A stretch of DNA of 64,000 bases from Bacteroides sp. (GCA_014801815.1 JAAVDM010000010.1:24760-88759), one strand, 5' to 3'; shown: positions 36,132 through 47,864, counted from the stretch's first letter. Notes: a model not told the origin generated them from the letters alone. A program made the numbers and translations.

Positions 36132-36244
36132 ATAAGTAGCTCTTAAAAATTAAAGCTCCGCACCCGAATCGCCTCAAAAATAACTGCGTTTTATATGTTC
36201 ATTAATTTTTAAGAACTAATTATGAGGTGTTAAGAGCCACTTAT
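36132..36244. repeat. MITE-like repeat copy B
   Basis: A 113-bp element with 15-bp terminal inverted repeats matching at 14 of 15 bases (ATAAGTAGCTCTTAA / TTAAGAGCCACTTAT). An inner pair TAGCTCTTAAAAATTAA / TTAATTTTTAAGAACTA matches at 16 of 17. It ends 3 bp before the -33 box of the thi operon. Confidence 0.65.
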
Positions 36245-36247
36245 TAT

Positions 36248-36278
36248 TTTGCCGGTCGGAGATTTGTTGTTATATTTG
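36248..36278 (+). promoter_or_regulatory. Canonical promoter of the thi operon
   Basis: TTTG at 36248-36251, a 19-bp spacer, and TATATTTG at 36271-36278: a full Bacteroidetes -33/-7 promoter. The aptamer begins 4 bp later. Confidence 0.8.
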
Positions 36279-36281
36279 CGG

Positions 36282-36375
36282 CGGAAACCGACAGGGGTGC
36301 CTGTGCCGTCACGGTGCTGTGCTGAGATTATACCCTTTGACCTGACGCAGATAATGCTGCCGTAGGGAGATTCCG
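36282..36375 (+). promoter_or_regulatory. TPP riboswitch aptamer (THI element)
   Basis: The conserved THI blocks are present: ACAGGGGTGCC, then GCTGAGATTATACCC, then GACCTGACGCAGATAATGC and GTAGGGA. P1 is CGGAA (36282-36286) with TTCCG (36371-36375). The element precedes thiD and the whole thiamine operon, so thiamine pyrophosphate should repress it. Confidence 0.96.
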
Positions 36376-36382
36376 AGACCTC

Positions 36383-36442
36383 GCGTCGTTGTTTCCGGAC
36401 ACCCGTATGGTGTCCGATGATACCGACTATACACAACGACGC
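36383..36442 (+). promoter_or_regulatory. Riboswitch expression platform
   Basis: GCGTCGTTGT (36383-36392) is perfectly complementary to ACAACGACGC (36433-36442), which ends right before the thiD ATG. A second 8-bp hairpin (36396-36403/36409-36416) lies inside. There is no T tract, so translation control fits better than termination. TTTCCG (36392-36397) could instead pair with CGGAAA of the aptamer P1 strand. Confidence 0.7.
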
Positions 36443-37258
36443 ATGAACACCGATAACACTTCTACATCTGATTATTATATTCCGGTGCTGTGCGTGGCGG
36501 GAAGTGACCCGTCAGGCGGAGCCGGACTACAAGTAGACCTGAAGACCTGTGAGGCTTTCGGCTGCTACGGCATGGCCGTAGTGAGCGGACTTACGGCTCA
36601 GAGTCCACGACGTGTCACGGCAGTACGCTCCGTGTCGGATTTCATGACAGCACAGCTGACGACCCTGCTCGATGATATACGTCCGGCCGCTGTCAAGACG
36701 GGAATGTTGCCTGACGTGAAAGCTGTCAAATCTGTGGCAGAAGCCATAGACACTTACGGACTCGATAATGTGACGGTAGACCCTGTAATGGTGTCTACCT
36801 CCGGTCATGCCCTCACCGATGATTCCTGCATCGAGGCTCTCACGGGTCTACTGCTGCCACGCGCCACCGTAGTGACACCGAATGTACCGGAAGCCGAACT
36901 GTTAGCCGGCATCTCTATCAACACTACCGAAGACTGCCGCCATGCGGCCGTGCTGATAGCAAGACGATACGGCTGCAGAGCCGTACTGATAAAAGGGGGA
37001 CATATCAACGGCCAAAACACAACCGACACACTCTATAAGGCCGATTCAGACACTTTCCATACATTTACAGGTGAACGTATTGATACCCTCAACTCTCATG
37101 GGACGGGGTGCAGACTTTCGACCGCCATAGCCTGCGGGCTGGCCTGCGGCAGACCCATAACCGAGGCGATAAAGGATGCGAAGCAATGGCTTGAGTCCGA
37201 GTTACGCCGTTATGCCCATTACCGATTTCCATCACCTTCACAACACAAATATCTATGA
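36443..37258 (+). CDS. thiD: Hydroxymethylpyrimidine (phosphate) kinase
   Basis: A 271-aa ribokinase-fold enzyme that phosphorylates HMP twice to HMP-PP. Family motifs are visible: VLCVAGSDPSGGAGLQVDLKT at the N-terminus, VKTGML, DPVMVSTSGH, TPNVPEAELL, KGGH, and the anion-hole NSHGTGC with the catalytic region near the C-terminus. I start it at MNTDNTS (36443); an upstream in-frame ATG at 36389 lies inside the riboswitch platform. Its stop overlaps the thiS ATG (ATGA). Confidence 0.95.
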   Translation: MNTDNTSTSDYYIPVLCVAGSDPSGGAGLQVDLKTCEAFGCYGMAVVSGLTAQSPRRVTAVRSVSDFMTAQLTTLLDDIRPAAVKTGMLPDVKAVKSVAEAIDTYGLDNVTVDPVMVSTSGHALTDDSCIEALTGLLLPRATVVTPNVPEAELLAGISINTTEDCRHAAVLIARRYGCRAVLIKGGHINGQNTTDTLYKADSDTFHTFTGERIDTLNSHGTGCRLSTAIACGLACGRPITEAIKDAKQWLESELRRYAHYRFPSPSQHKYL

Positions 37259-37449
37259 ATATTACCGTCAACAGTCAGCCACACAGCGTGGCCGACACCT
37301 CAACTGTAATCTCTCTGCTCGGCGAGCGTCCGGCTCAGGGCACCGCCATAGCTGTCAACGGGCATTTAGTACGGCGTCAGGACTGGGACTCTACCCCTCT
37401 GCATGAAGGCGACGAAGTGGTAATCATCAGTGCCGCTTATGGCGGATAA
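37255..37449 (+). CDS. thiS: Sulfur carrier ThiS
   Basis: A 64-aa ubiquitin-fold sulfur carrier for thiazole formation. It opens with MNITVNSQPHSV and ends in the required Gly-Gly (AAYGG), which ThiF adenylates and converts to thiocarboxylate. It overlaps thiD by 4 bp and the next gene by 11 bp. Confidence 0.94.
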   Translation: MNITVNSQPHSVADTSTVISLLGERPAQGTAIAVNGHLVRRQDWDSTPLHEGDEVVIISAAYGG

Positions 37450-38023
37450 ACTGCTGACCGTAGTCATCACAATGCCTGACAATGCGCCCGGTGACGAAGC
37501 GGAACGCATACGCCTCATGCTGGGAAGCGGTATGATAGACCGTGTGCATATACGTAAACCGGACTGGTCTGCCGAACGTATCGGAGCACTTATCCGTGCT
37601 GTCGGCCCGGAAATGTACAGGTGCCTGAGCATACATTCATGTCCCGAATTACTCGAAGCATATCCGGGTGTAGGCTACCATTTCTCCGCCTCACGACCGG
37701 CACCGGTGCAGCGTCCTGCAGTGCTGTCCCGTTCGTGCCATACACCGGAGGAAGTATGCCTGACCGGAGCGGAGTGTGACTACGTAACTCTATCTCCTGT
37801 ATTCGACTCTATATCAAAGCACGGTTACAGAGCCGCTGTGTTTGATATACGTAAAGAATACGCTGCCACCCGGACAGCTCTGACAGTAGCCTTAGGGGGT
37901 GTGAAACCCGAACACTTCGGAGAACTGCGGAGCCGGGGCTATCGCGGAGCCGCAATGTTAGGCCATGCATGGACCACACCGTTACAGGAATTTCTAAATC
38001 AGCTGAAATGTTACAATTCATAA
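37439..38023 (+). CDS. Divergent ThiE/TenI-like protein
   Basis: A 194-aa TIM-barrel protein of the ThiE/TenI family. VHIRKPDW, YVTLSPVFDSISKHGY and VALGGVKPEH stand where true ThiE has the QxRxK, GPxxxTxTK and GGI motifs, but the (N/D)DR and GxHLG motifs are missing. It is unlikely to be the main thiamine phosphate synthase; a TenI-like thiazole tautomerase or accessory role is possible. I start at ATG 37439 (MADKLL); a GTG three codons earlier is an alternative. It overlaps thiS by 11 bp and thiE by 16 bp. Confidence 0.8.
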   Translation: MADKLLTVVITMPDNAPGDEAERIRLMLGSGMIDRVHIRKPDWSAERIGALIRAVGPEMYRCLSIHSCPELLEAYPGVGYHFSASRPAPVQRPAVLSRSCHTPEEVCLTGAECDYVTLSPVFDSISKHGYRAAVFDIRKEYAATRTALTVALGGVKPEHFGELRSRGYRGAAMLGHAWTTPLQEFLNQLKCYNS

Positions 38024-38688
38024 CCGATTCACCCACCGTAGCAGGAACCGTAGCACAGGCACGTGATGCCCTCGAAGGTGGTTGCCGCTGGGTACAGGTG
38101 CGCATGAAGAACGCCACTGACAGCGAAGTGCTGGAAGCTGCCACCGAAATAAAAAATATGGCGGCTGCCTACGGTGCCAAAGTCATTATCGACGACCGTG
38201 TTCATCTCGTAGCACCCTCGGGAGCAGACGGAGTGCATTTAGGAAAAGGCGATATGGCACCGGACACAGCCCGCCAACTCTTGCCACCGGGCACAATAAT
38301 CGGCGCTACAATCAATCGCTTTGAGGATATATCCGAACGCCGGCTGCAGGGTGCTGACTATTACGGAGCCGGCCCTTTCCGCTTCACCACTACAAAACAA
38401 CGCCTTGCGCCCGTACTGGGTACCGAGGGTTACCGGCAACTTATCCGGAGTCTGCGTGAAGCAGGTATCACCCGACCTGTGGTGGCCATAGGCGGCATCA
38501 CGCAGGCTGATGTACCCGCTCTCCTCGACACCGGAATCGACGGCATAGCTGTCAGCGGTGCGATAAGCCGCACGGATAACCCGATAGAAGCCACCCGCCT
38601 ATTCCTCGCCCTTCTTTCCCGACTGCTCAACCATAACCACTTCTCTTCCTCCTGTTCCCTCCACAGTACCTTCCGGCTCTGTGAATGA
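38008..38688 (+). CDS. thiE: Thiamine phosphate synthase
   Basis: A 226-aa TIM-barrel enzyme that joins HMP-PP and thiazole phosphate to thiamine phosphate. All main ThiE motifs are present: WVQVRMKN, IIDDRVHLV, GVHLGKGDM, ADYYGAGPFRFTTTKQ, VVAIGGI and AVSGAI. The ATG at 38008 (MLQFITDS) is at the fold start; an in-frame ATG at 37969 would overlap the preceding gene more. A ~20-residue Ser-rich tail follows the barrel. Confidence 0.93.
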   Translation: MLQFITDSPTVAGTVAQARDALEGGCRWVQVRMKNATDSEVLEAATEIKNMAAAYGAKVIIDDRVHLVAPSGADGVHLGKGDMAPDTARQLLPPGTIIGATINRFEDISERRLQGADYYGAGPFRFTTTKQRLAPVLGTEGYRQLIRSLREAGITRPVVAIGGITQADVPALLDTGIDGIAVSGAISRTDNPIEATRLFLALLSRLLNHNHFSSSCSLHSTFRLCE

Positions 38689-38736
38689 GTGAAACTCGCC
38701 ACTCAATATTCCATTTCCCACTTAACTCCAATTCAG

Positions 38737-39507
38737 ATGCAAGACATCCTTAAAATCGGCAACCGGGAGTTCTCCTCGCGCCTATTCGTAGGCACCGGCA
38801 AGTTTGCCTCACCCGACATCATGCTCAAAGCCGTTCTCGCCTCACAGTCGCAGATGATAACCGTAGCTATGAAGCGTGTCAACCTTCTCAACGAAGCTAC
38901 CGATGACATGCTCACCCACATCAACCGCGAACATGTACAGCTCCTGCCCAATACCTCCGGCGTACGCGACGCCCGCGAAGCAGTACTGGCTGCACAGATG
39001 AGCCGTGAGATATTCCATACCGACTTCATAAAGCTCGAAATTCACCCCGACCCGAAATACCTTCTGCCTGACCCGGTAGAAACACTCAAGGCTACAGAAG
39101 AATTAGCCAAACTCGGCTTTACGGTGCTTCCATACGTACAGGCTGACCCGGTGCTGTGCAAACGTCTTGAAGAAGCCGGAGCGGCCGCTGTAATGCCCCT
39201 CGGCGCACCCATAGGCACTAACAAAGGTCTGCGCACAGCCGATTTCCTACAGATTATCATAGACCAGAGCTGCGTACCGGTGGTGGTCGATGCCGGACTC
39301 GGTGTGCCCTCTCATGCAGCAGCCGCTATGGAAATGGGTGCCGATGCCGTGCTCGTCAACACTGCCATAGCCGTAGCTGCCGACCCCGTAGCAATGGCAG
39401 ACGCTTTCCGCCTCGCCACAATAGCGGGACGCCGTGCATTCCTCGCCGGTCCCGGTGCAGTAAGTGATGCAGCCAACGCCAGCAGTCCTCTCACTGCCTT
39501 TCTCTGA
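38737..39507 (+). CDS. thiG: Thiazole synthase ThiG
   Basis: A 256-aa TIM-barrel enzyme that builds the thiazole ring from deoxyxylulose phosphate, ThiS thiocarboxylate and dehydroglycine. Seen: [27 protein letters not shown], the Schiff-base Lys in [16 protein letters not shown], and [27 protein letters not shown]. The start is set at MQDILKIG (38737), where the family begins; an ATG at 38689 lies in spacer after thiE. Confidence 0.96.
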   Translation: MQDILKIGNREFSSRLFVGTGKFASPDIMLKAVLASQSQMITVAMKRVNLLNEATDDMLTHINREHVQLLPNTSGVRDAREAVLAAQMSREIFHTDFIKLEIHPDPKYLLPDPVETLKATEELAKLGFTVLPYVQADPVLCKRLEEAGAAAVMPLGAPIGTNKGLRTADFLQIIIDQSCVPVVVDAGLGVPSHAAAAMEMGADAVLVNTAIAVAADPVAMADAFRLATIAGRRAFLAGPGAVSDAANASSPLTAFL

Positions 39508-39537
39508 TGTTTTCCACACTTTCCGTAAACAACATAA

Positions 39538-42401
<2,864 letters not shown>

Positions 42402-42403
42402 AT

Positions 42404-43126
42404 ATGCCCTCTCAACTTACCAACGAACAGCTCATACGCCACTCACGCACTATCGTGTTGCCCGAGATAGGTGCCGAAGGTATTGTGCGACTTACAGAGG
42501 CGTCCGTGCTTGTGGTCGGCGCAGGGGCTTTGGGTTGTATTGCGGCCATGTATCTTGCCGCCGCCGGCGTGGGGCGTATAGGTATAATAGATTTTGACAC
42601 AGTTGGCCTCAGTAACCTTCAGCGCCAGTTAGCCTACACTGAAGCTGACCTCGGAGTGCCAAAGGTACAGGCTCTGGAAGCAAAACTCCGCGCTATAAAC
42701 CCCGATACCTATGTCGAAAGCCACAACGCCATGCTGACACGCACCAATGCCTCCGAGTTGCTGTCGCGTTACGACCTCAGTATCGAAGGCAGCGATAATC
42801 CGGCCACCAAATACCTTGTCAGCGACACGGCACGCACCCTGCGGCGTCCCTGCATAATCGGAGGTGTACGCGGCTTTACCGGACAGCTCACTACTCAGTT
42901 GGCCGAAGGACCGGCATACCGCAACATCTTCCCTGACCTGCCCGAGACATGCGGACTCACCCCCTGCTCCACCGCCGGCGTACTTGGTCCGGTGCCGGGT
43001 CTCGTAGCCTCGCTGCAGGCCACCGAAGCCATCAAACTGCTCACCGGAATCGGCCGCCCGCTCGCCGGACGCCTGCTGCAGATAGACACGCTGACCATGA
43101 CGCCGCTGCTGATAGACTTCAGCTAA
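42404..43126 (+). CDS. thiF: ThiF/MoeB-family adenylyltransferase
   Basis: A 240-aa E1-like enzyme that adenylates the ThiS C-terminus. Visible: nucleotide loop VVGAGALGC, DFDTVGLSNLQRQ, the adenylate Asp in SIEGSDNPATKYLV, and the active-site Cys in PCSTAGVLGPVPG. Unusually, the zinc CxxC pair is absent: the usual CYRC is AYRN in GPAYRNIFP, and no second CxxC appears at the short C-terminus. It starts 2 bp after thiH and is last in the operon. Confidence 0.9.
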   Translation: MPSQLTNEQLIRHSRTIVLPEIGAEGIVRLTEASVLVVGAGALGCIAAMYLAAAGVGRIGIIDFDTVGLSNLQRQLAYTEADLGVPKVQALEAKLRAINPDTYVESHNAMLTRTNASELLSRYDLSIEGSDNPATKYLVSDTARTLRRPCIIGGVRGFTGQLTTQLAEGPAYRNIFPDLPETCGLTPCSTAGVLGPVPGLVASLQATEAIKLLTGIGRPLAGRLLQIDTLTMTPLLIDFS

Positions 43127-43227
43127 GATATAAGTCATATAAGTCTTATGTTTTATAATTCTTAATTTATAAGTTTTATAAGATTTATAGCATTTATAAG
43201 ATTTATAAGACTTATAAGATTTATAAT
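43126..43227. repeat. 9-bp tandem repeats (TTATAAGAY), second site
   Basis: About ten copies of the same 9-bp family as at 21574-21706, for example TTATAAGATTTATAAGAC near 43199. They lie directly behind the thiF stop. Confidence 0.8.
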
Positions 43228-43244
43228 ACACAGCGCCGGCTCAC

Positions 43245-43289
43245 AAAAAAAGCCGTTCGGTCGGGAAGCATCCGACCGAACGGCTTTTA
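43245..43289. terminator. Bidirectional terminator, thiF / rplQ
   Basis: AAAAAAAGCCGTTCGGTCGG pairs with CCGACCGAACGGCTTTT around a short loop. It has A and T tracts on both sides and ends both the thi operon and the ribosomal operon. Confidence 0.92.
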
Positions 43290-43342
43290 TACATTATAAC
43301 CGACTGTCCGCCTCAGGCGGCAGTGACCGGTAAGAGCGGCGA

Positions 43343-43843
43343 TCACTCAGCAGCGGGAGCCTCGGCAGGAGCTTCGGCAACGGCCTGGGGAGCTGCAGCA
43401 GCATCGTCGGCAGCCTTCTTGCCACCGCGACGCGAGCGACGAGTAGCCTTAGCCTTCTTGGCAGACTTGTCGGGCAGTGCGTTCTCGTTGAAGTCCACAA
43501 ACTCGATCATACACATCTCGGCGTTGTCGCCCAGACGGTGACCGGTCTTGAGGATGCGCAGGTATCCACCGGGACGGTCGGCGACTTTCTCGGCAACCAC
43601 GCCGAAAAGTTCTTTGACAGCCTCCTTATTCTGAAGGTAGCTGAAGACGAGACGGCGGTTGGCGGTATCGTCGGTTTTTGAGCGTGTTATGATGGGTTCG
43701 GCAAAAACACGCAACGCCTTTGCCTTAGCCAGAGTCGTGAAGATGCGCTTATGCTGGATAAGAGCGATGGCAAGGTTCTGCAGCAGAGCTTCGCGATGCC
43801 CTTTCTTACGGCTGAGGTGGTTGAATTTTTTATTATGTCTCAT
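43343..43843 (-). CDS. rplQ: Ribosomal protein L17
   Basis: 166 aa. The family core opens [24 protein letters not shown]. The C-terminal ~40 residues are a Lys/Arg stretch and then a low-complexity Ala/Pro/Glu tail ([12 protein letters not shown]), longer than the ~120-aa typical L17 but common in Bacteroidetes. It is last in the locus, 6 bp after rpoA. Confidence 0.96.
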   Translation of the reverse strand: MRHNKKFNHLSRKKGHREALLQNLAIALIQHKRIFTTLAKAKALRVFAEPIITRSKTDDTANRRLVFSYLQNKEAVKELFGVVAEKVADRPGGYLRILKTGHRLGDNAEMCMIEFVDFNENALPDKSAKKAKATRRSRRGGKKAADDAAAAPQAVAEAPAEAPAAE

Positions 43844-43849
43844 CGTTGT

Positions 43850-44848
43850 TTAGTCTTTGTCTAATTTGTATTTAGAGATATCCATTCCAAAAGAGAGGTT
43901 GTTATTGCTGAGAAGAGTGTCAAGCTCGGAGAGCGACTTCTTACCGAAGTTGCGGAACTTCAACAGGTCATTTCTGTTGAAGACAACGAGCTCACCCAAT
44001 GTCTCGACTTCAGCACTCTTAAGGCAGTTGAGCGCACGCACGGTCAGACCCAAATCGACCAGTTTGGATTTGAGCAGCTGACGCATGTGAAGCACATCTT
44101 CATCAAACTCTTCCTCACCTTCCTCAACAGGAGCCTCAAGCGTGATCTTCTCATCGCTGAAGAGCATGAAGTGGTGTATCAGAATCTTGCTGGCCTCTTT
44201 GAGAGCATCTTTTGGAAGTATGGAGCCGTCGGTAGTGACTTCAAGCACGAGTTTCTCGTAGTCGGTCTTCTGCTCCACGCGATAGTTCTCGACAGAGTAC
44301 TTAACATTCTTGATGGGGGTGTAGATCGAGTCGATGGCGATGACACTGGGATCTGCTCCATCGAGCATCTCACGGTTCTCATCAGCCGGGACCCAACCGC
44401 GTCCCTTATTGATGGTGTACTCCATCTGGAAACTTGCCGATGGGTCGAGACGGCAAATAACGAGTTCAGGATTCAGAACCTCGAAACCTGAAAGCACTTT
44501 ACCCAAGTCGCCGGCCTTCAACTCATCTGTACCCGAGACCGTCAGCACACCCTTCTCGGTGTCGATGTCCTCGGCAAGCTGCTTGAAGCGCACCTGCTTG
44601 AGGTTGAGAATGATATTTGTCACATCCTCTTTAACCCCCGGTATGGTGTCAAGCTCATGTGCCACACCGTCGATACGGATGTTGCAGATGGCAAAACCAC
44701 CCAGGCTCGACAGCAGTATGCGGCGCAGGGCGTTGCCTATGGTCTGGCCATAGCCGGGCTCAAGCGGACGGAACTCAAACTTTCCGAAGCGCTCGCTATC
44801 CTCAAGCATTATGACCTTCTCGGGCTTTTGAAATGCTAAGATTGACAT
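43850..44848 (-). CDS. rpoA: RNA polymerase alpha subunit
   Basis: 332 aa. The N-terminal assembly domain is visible ([25 protein letters not shown] begins near residue 24). After an acidic linker ([11 protein letters not shown]) comes the C-terminal DNA/activator-binding domain ([20 protein letters not shown], then [10 protein letters not shown]). It nucleates polymerase assembly. It sits between rpsD and rplQ as usual. Confidence 0.97.
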   Translation of the reverse strand: MSILAFQKPEKVIMLEDSERFGKFEFRPLEPGYGQTIGNALRRILLSSLGGFAICNIRIDGVAHELDTIPGVKEDVTNIILNLKQVRFKQLAEDIDTEKGVLTVSGTDELKAGDLGKVLSGFEVLNPELVICRLDPSASFQMEYTINKGRGWVPADENREMLDGADPSVIAIDSIYTPIKNVKYSVENYRVEQKTDYEKLVLEVTTDGSILPKDALKEASKILIHHFMLFSDEKITLEAPVEEGEEEFDEDVLHMRQLLKSKLVDLGLTVRALNCLKSAEVETLGELVVFNRNDLLKFRNFGKKSLSELDTLLSNNNLSFGMDISKYKLDKD

Positions 44849-44864
44849 GGGTCTCTACGGTTTA

Positions 44865-45470
44865 TTATTTAGAATACAACTCGACGATCAACTGTTCCTT
44901 GATTGTCTCGGGGATATCCTCGCGTGCGGGCACATGCAGGAAGCGGCCACCCTTTACGCTCTCGTCCCACTCAATCCAGGGATATTTGCTGTGGTTGAAT
45001 CCTGCCAAGCAGTCGGCGATGACTTCAAGCGACTTCGACTTCTCGCGCACGGCAACAACGTCGCCGGGGCGTACATGGTACGAAGGAATGTTAACAACGT
45101 CACCGTTAACTGTGATGTGCTTGTGAAGCACGAGCTGGCGGGCAGCCGGACGGCTGGGAGCCAGACCCAGACGGTAAACGATGTTATCGAGACGGCTTTC
45201 GAGCAGCTGCAGAAGAACCTCACCGGTGATACCCTTAGTACGGGCTGCCTTGTCGAAGAGATTGCGGAACTGACGCTCAAGCACACCGTAGGTGTATTTG
45301 GCTTTCTGCTTCTCTTTGAGCTGGATACCATACTCCGATGTCTTGCGGCGGCGATTTACGCCGTGCTGGCCCGGGGGATAATTCTTCTTTGAGAGCACTT
45401 TATCCTCGCCGAAAATAGGCTCGCCGAACTTACGGGCGATTTTTGTCTTTGGACCTGTATATCTTGCCAT
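44865..45470 (-). CDS. rpsD: Ribosomal protein S4
   Basis: 201 aa, 16S-binding assembly protein and a known autoregulator in other bacteria. The start is [17 protein letters not shown] (45470); upstream in-frame codons lie in the structured spacer. The S4 RNA-binding fold is at [34 protein letters not shown]. It is preceded by the 301-nt structured spacer after rpsK. Confidence 0.96.
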   Translation of the reverse strand: MARYTGPKTKIARKFGEPIFGEDKVLSKKNYPPGQHGVNRRRKTSEYGIQLKEKQKAKYTYGVLERQFRNLFDKAARTKGITGEVLLQLLESRLDNIVYRLGLAPSRPAARQLVLHKHITVNGDVVNIPSYHVRPGDVVAVREKSKSLEVIADCLAGFNHSKYPWIEWDESVKGGRFLHVPAREDIPETIKEQLIVELYSK

Positions 45471-45771
45471 TTTTCTTTGTCTGTTGGAAATTGTTGATGT
45501 GGGCCGCCGTCGTGGCATGGCCCCGCCTTCAGGTGATGCCTTAGCGCAGCCGCGACCGTCGAGAGAAAAGCTTCTTTCCGAAATGACCCGCTCTCTGTGT
45601 CAGTACGCCTTTCATAAGGGAGACGCCTGAAGGCGGGCAGTGTCCGGAGACGGTCTTTTTCGCATTCAGCCTCACCACGGCGGGCGGCATGGCGCCGGCC
45701 CGCAGCGATGTGAAGAAAATGTATGTTTGTCTTCTTGCTGTCTTTGCTACTGTCAACGCTGGCGTTGCCGA
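45471..45771 (-). promoter_or_regulatory. Structured 301-nt rpsK-rpsD spacer
   Basis: It holds no credible gene. A perfect 12-bp stem pairs CCCGCCTTCAGG (45522-45533) with CCTGAAGGCGGG (45626-45637). A small CAACGC/GCGTTG hairpin (45754-45767) follows the rpsK stop. It is far longer than its neighbours in this operon and directly precedes rpsD, so an S4-responsive leader is possible. Not a family I can name. Confidence 0.45.
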
Positions 45772-46161
45772 TTATACCCTTCTTCTCTTGGGAGGACGGC
45801 AACCGTTGTGCGGCAGCGGAGTCACGTCGACGATTTCAGTGACCTCGATACCGGCACCGTGTACGGTACGGATGGCCGACTCACGGCCGTTACCCGGGCC
45901 TTTGACATAAGCCTTGACCTTGCGCAGGCCGAGGTCGTATGCTACCTTGGCACAATCCTGAGCTGCCATCTGAGCAGCGTAAGGAGTGTTCTTCTTTGAA
46001 CCACGGAAGCCCATTTTGCCTGCCGACGACCACGAGATAACCTGTCCCTCGCTGTTGGCCAGGCAGACGATAATGTTGTTGAAGGAGCTATGTACATGAA
46101 GCTGACCCATTGCGTCAACCTTGACATTTCTCTTCTTAGCTGCGACTGTCTTTTTTGCCAT
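45772..46161 (-). CDS. rpsK: Ribosomal protein S11
   Basis: 129 aa small-subunit platform protein. Core motifs: [46 protein letters not shown] and the basic end [11 protein letters not shown]. It follows rpsM by 9 bp. Confidence 0.97.
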   Translation of the reverse strand: MAKKTVAAKKRNVKVDAMGQLHVHSSFNNIIVCLANSEGQVISWSSAGKMGFRGSKKNTPYAAQMAAQDCAKVAYDLGLRKVKAYVKGPGNGRESAIRTVHGAGIEVTEIVDVTPLPHNGCRPPKRRRV

Positions 46162-46170
46162 TGTTCTATA

Positions 46171-46551
46171 TTATTTAGTAGCTTTCTTCTTGTTGGCGAC
46201 TGTTTTCTTGCGGCCCTTGCGGGTACGGGCATTGTTCTTAGTGCTCTGTCCGCGCACGGGGAGGCCGATACGGTGGCGGATACCACGGTAGCAACCGATA
46301 TCCATCAGACGCTTGATGTTGAGCTGTATCTCTGAGCGGAGGTCACCCTCTACCTTATAGTTCTGCTGGATCACCTCACGCACGGCGGCTGCCTGTGCGT
46401 CGGTCCAGTCCTGTACTTTGATGTCGCGGTTAACACCGGCCTTCTCAAGGATAGTGTTAGCTGCACTTCGGCCGATGCCGAAGATGTAGGTCAGGGCGAT
46501 CTCACCCCTTTTGTTCTGCGGCAAATCAACGCCGACTATTCGTACTGCCAT
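46171..46551 (-). CDS. rpsM: Ribosomal protein S13
   Basis: 126 aa. It starts at [20 protein letters not shown] (46551), not at a more upstream Met that would cross the promoter. [11 protein letters not shown] and the [14 protein letters not shown](S/T)K-x-NARTRKG tail are typical. A -7 element lies 27 bp upstream. Confidence 0.97.
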   Translation of the reverse strand: MAVRIVGVDLPQNKRGEIALTYIFGIGRSAANTILEKAGVNRDIKVQDWTDAQAAAVREVIQQNYKVEGDLRSEIQLNIKRLMDIGCYRGIRHRIGLPVRGQSTKNNARTRKGRKKTVANKKKATK

Positions 46552-46577
46552 ATAGATAGTTCGTTTGAATTTTTTTG

Positions 46578-46585
46578 CAAAGTTA
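46578..46585 (-). promoter_or_regulatory. -7 element before rpsM
   Basis: Minus strand TAACTTTG fits TAnnTTTG, about 27 bp before the rpsM ATG. It may give a separate start for rpsM-rplQ. No clear -33 box. Confidence 0.45.
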
Positions 46586-46668
46586 ATGTTTCGGTTTTGT
46601 ATCCCGGCGTATGTCGTGCGGCACACGGTGTATTCTGCCTTACACCCGCCTCACAGCCCGGCCGTGTC

Positions 46669-46785
46669 TCAACCCTGACGGGTCTTGTACTTGGGGTTCT
46701 TCTTATTGATGACATACAGCCTTCCCTTGCGGCGAACTATCTTGCTGTCGGGAGTGCGCTTCTTGATTGATGCTCTTACTTTCAT
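46669..46785 (-). CDS. rpmJ: Ribosomal protein L36
   Basis: 38 aa, beginning [20 protein letters not shown] and ending KTRQG. The usual zinc-binding Cys/His set of L36 is missing, so this is the Cys-less form. It lies between infA and rpsM as usual. Too short for most gene callers. Confidence 0.94.
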   Translation of the reverse strand: MKVRASIKKRTPDSKIVRRKGRLYVINKKNPKYKTRQG

Positions 46786-46803
46786 ATATAGGGTTTGCTT
46801 TTT

Positions 46804-47022
46804 TTATTTGTATCTGAATGCTATGCGTCCCTTGCTGAGATCGTATGGTGACATCTCTACTCTCACCTTATCACCGGGGAGTATCTTGATGTAGTGCATT
46901 CTCATCTTGCCCGATATGTGGGCCGTAATCTCGTGGCCGTTCTCCAGTTCCACCTTGAACATGGCGTTCGAGAGGGCCTCAAGTATAACACCGTCTTGCT
47001 CTATTGCTGCCTGTTTTGCCAT
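46804..47022 (-). CDS. infA: Translation initiation factor IF-1
   Basis: 72 aa S1/OB-fold factor that binds the 30S A site. [36 protein letters not shown] and the end [10 protein letters not shown] are characteristic. It lies 18 bp after map. Confidence 0.97.
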   Translation of the reverse strand: MAKQAAIEQDGVILEALSNAMFKVELENGHEITAHISGKMRMHYIKILPGDKVRVEMSPYDLSKGRIAFRYK

Positions 47023-47040
47023 TGCTTTTCTTTTGGGTTG

Positions 47041-47826
47041 TTATGATGACTGTTTCGACTCAAGCGCCTCTTCGATATAGCGGAAAGTCGTCATTATCTC
47101 AGGCTCGCCGGCAGTCACCGCTATGGTGTGCTCGTAGTGGGCCGAGGGTTTGCGGTCGCGGGTACGGCAGGTCCAGCCGTCACGCTCGATGACGATATTC
47201 TTGCTGCCGAGGTTTATCATCGGCTCTATGGCTATGCACATACCCGGCTTGAGCAGCGGGCCGGTGCCACGACGTCCGAAATTAGGCACCTCGGGAGCCT
47301 CGTGCATTGAGCGTCCTATACCGTGGCCGCACATCTCGCGCACCACGCTGTAGCCGCGGGCTTCGCAGTAAGTCTGCACCGCATTGGCTATATCGCCGAT
47401 GCGTTTGCCGGCACGGGCTGCTTCTATACCTTTATAGAGTGACTGATAGGTGGTGTCGAGCAGTGCCTTCACGGCAGGGTCTATCTCGCCGACAGCAAAT
47501 GTATAGCAGCTGTCTCCGCAATAACCGTTCAGTTCGACAACGCAGTCGGTGCCGATGATGTCGCCCTCGCGCAGGGTCTGCTGCGAGGGGAAGCCGTGCA
47601 CCACCGTCTCATTGACCTCGATACAGAGGGTGCCGGGAAAACCGTGATAACCAAGGCAGGAGGGTTTACCCCCGTTATCGAGGATAAACTCCCTGGCTAT
47701 GGTGTCGAGCTGCAGGGTGGTGATGCCCGGCCGTATCCACTTGGCAACTTCGCCGAGTGTGCGGCTCACAAGGTCGCAGGCACCACGCATGAGCTCAATC
47801 TCTTCAGCTGTCTTGATGTATATCAT
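47041..47826 (-). CDS. map: Methionine aminopeptidase, type I
   Basis: 261 aa metalloenzyme that removes the N-terminal Met. The metal ligands can be placed: VVELNGYCGDSCYTF (two Asp-type positions), GHGIGRSMHEAP (His), IEPM (Glu) and EHTIAVT (Glu). VHGFPS supplies the substrate His. It sits between secY and infA as is common in Bacteroidetes. Confidence 0.96.
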   Translation of the reverse strand: MIYIKTAEEIELMRGACDLVSRTLGEVAKWIRPGITTLQLDTIAREFILDNGGKPSCLGYHGFPGTLCIEVNETVVHGFPSQQTLREGDIIGTDCVVELNGYCGDSCYTFAVGEIDPAVKALLDTTYQSLYKGIEAARAGKRIGDIANAVQTYCEARGYSVVREMCGHGIGRSMHEAPEVPNFGRRGTGPLLKPGMCIAIEPMINLGSKNIVIERDGWTCRTRDRKPSAHYEHTIAVTAGEPEIMTTFRYIEEALESKQSS

Positions 47827-47864
47827 CAGATTCTTCTCAATTCAGAAAAGTCGGTTCAAACATC

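Noticed and set aside
36389-36442. 18-codon extension of thiD
   Set aside because: These codons form the riboswitch expression platform; the family begins after MNTDNTS.
42629-43231. Minus-strand frame with Tyr-Lys-Ser repeats
   Set aside because: The repeats are just the 9-bp array read as codons, and the rest is antisense to thiF.
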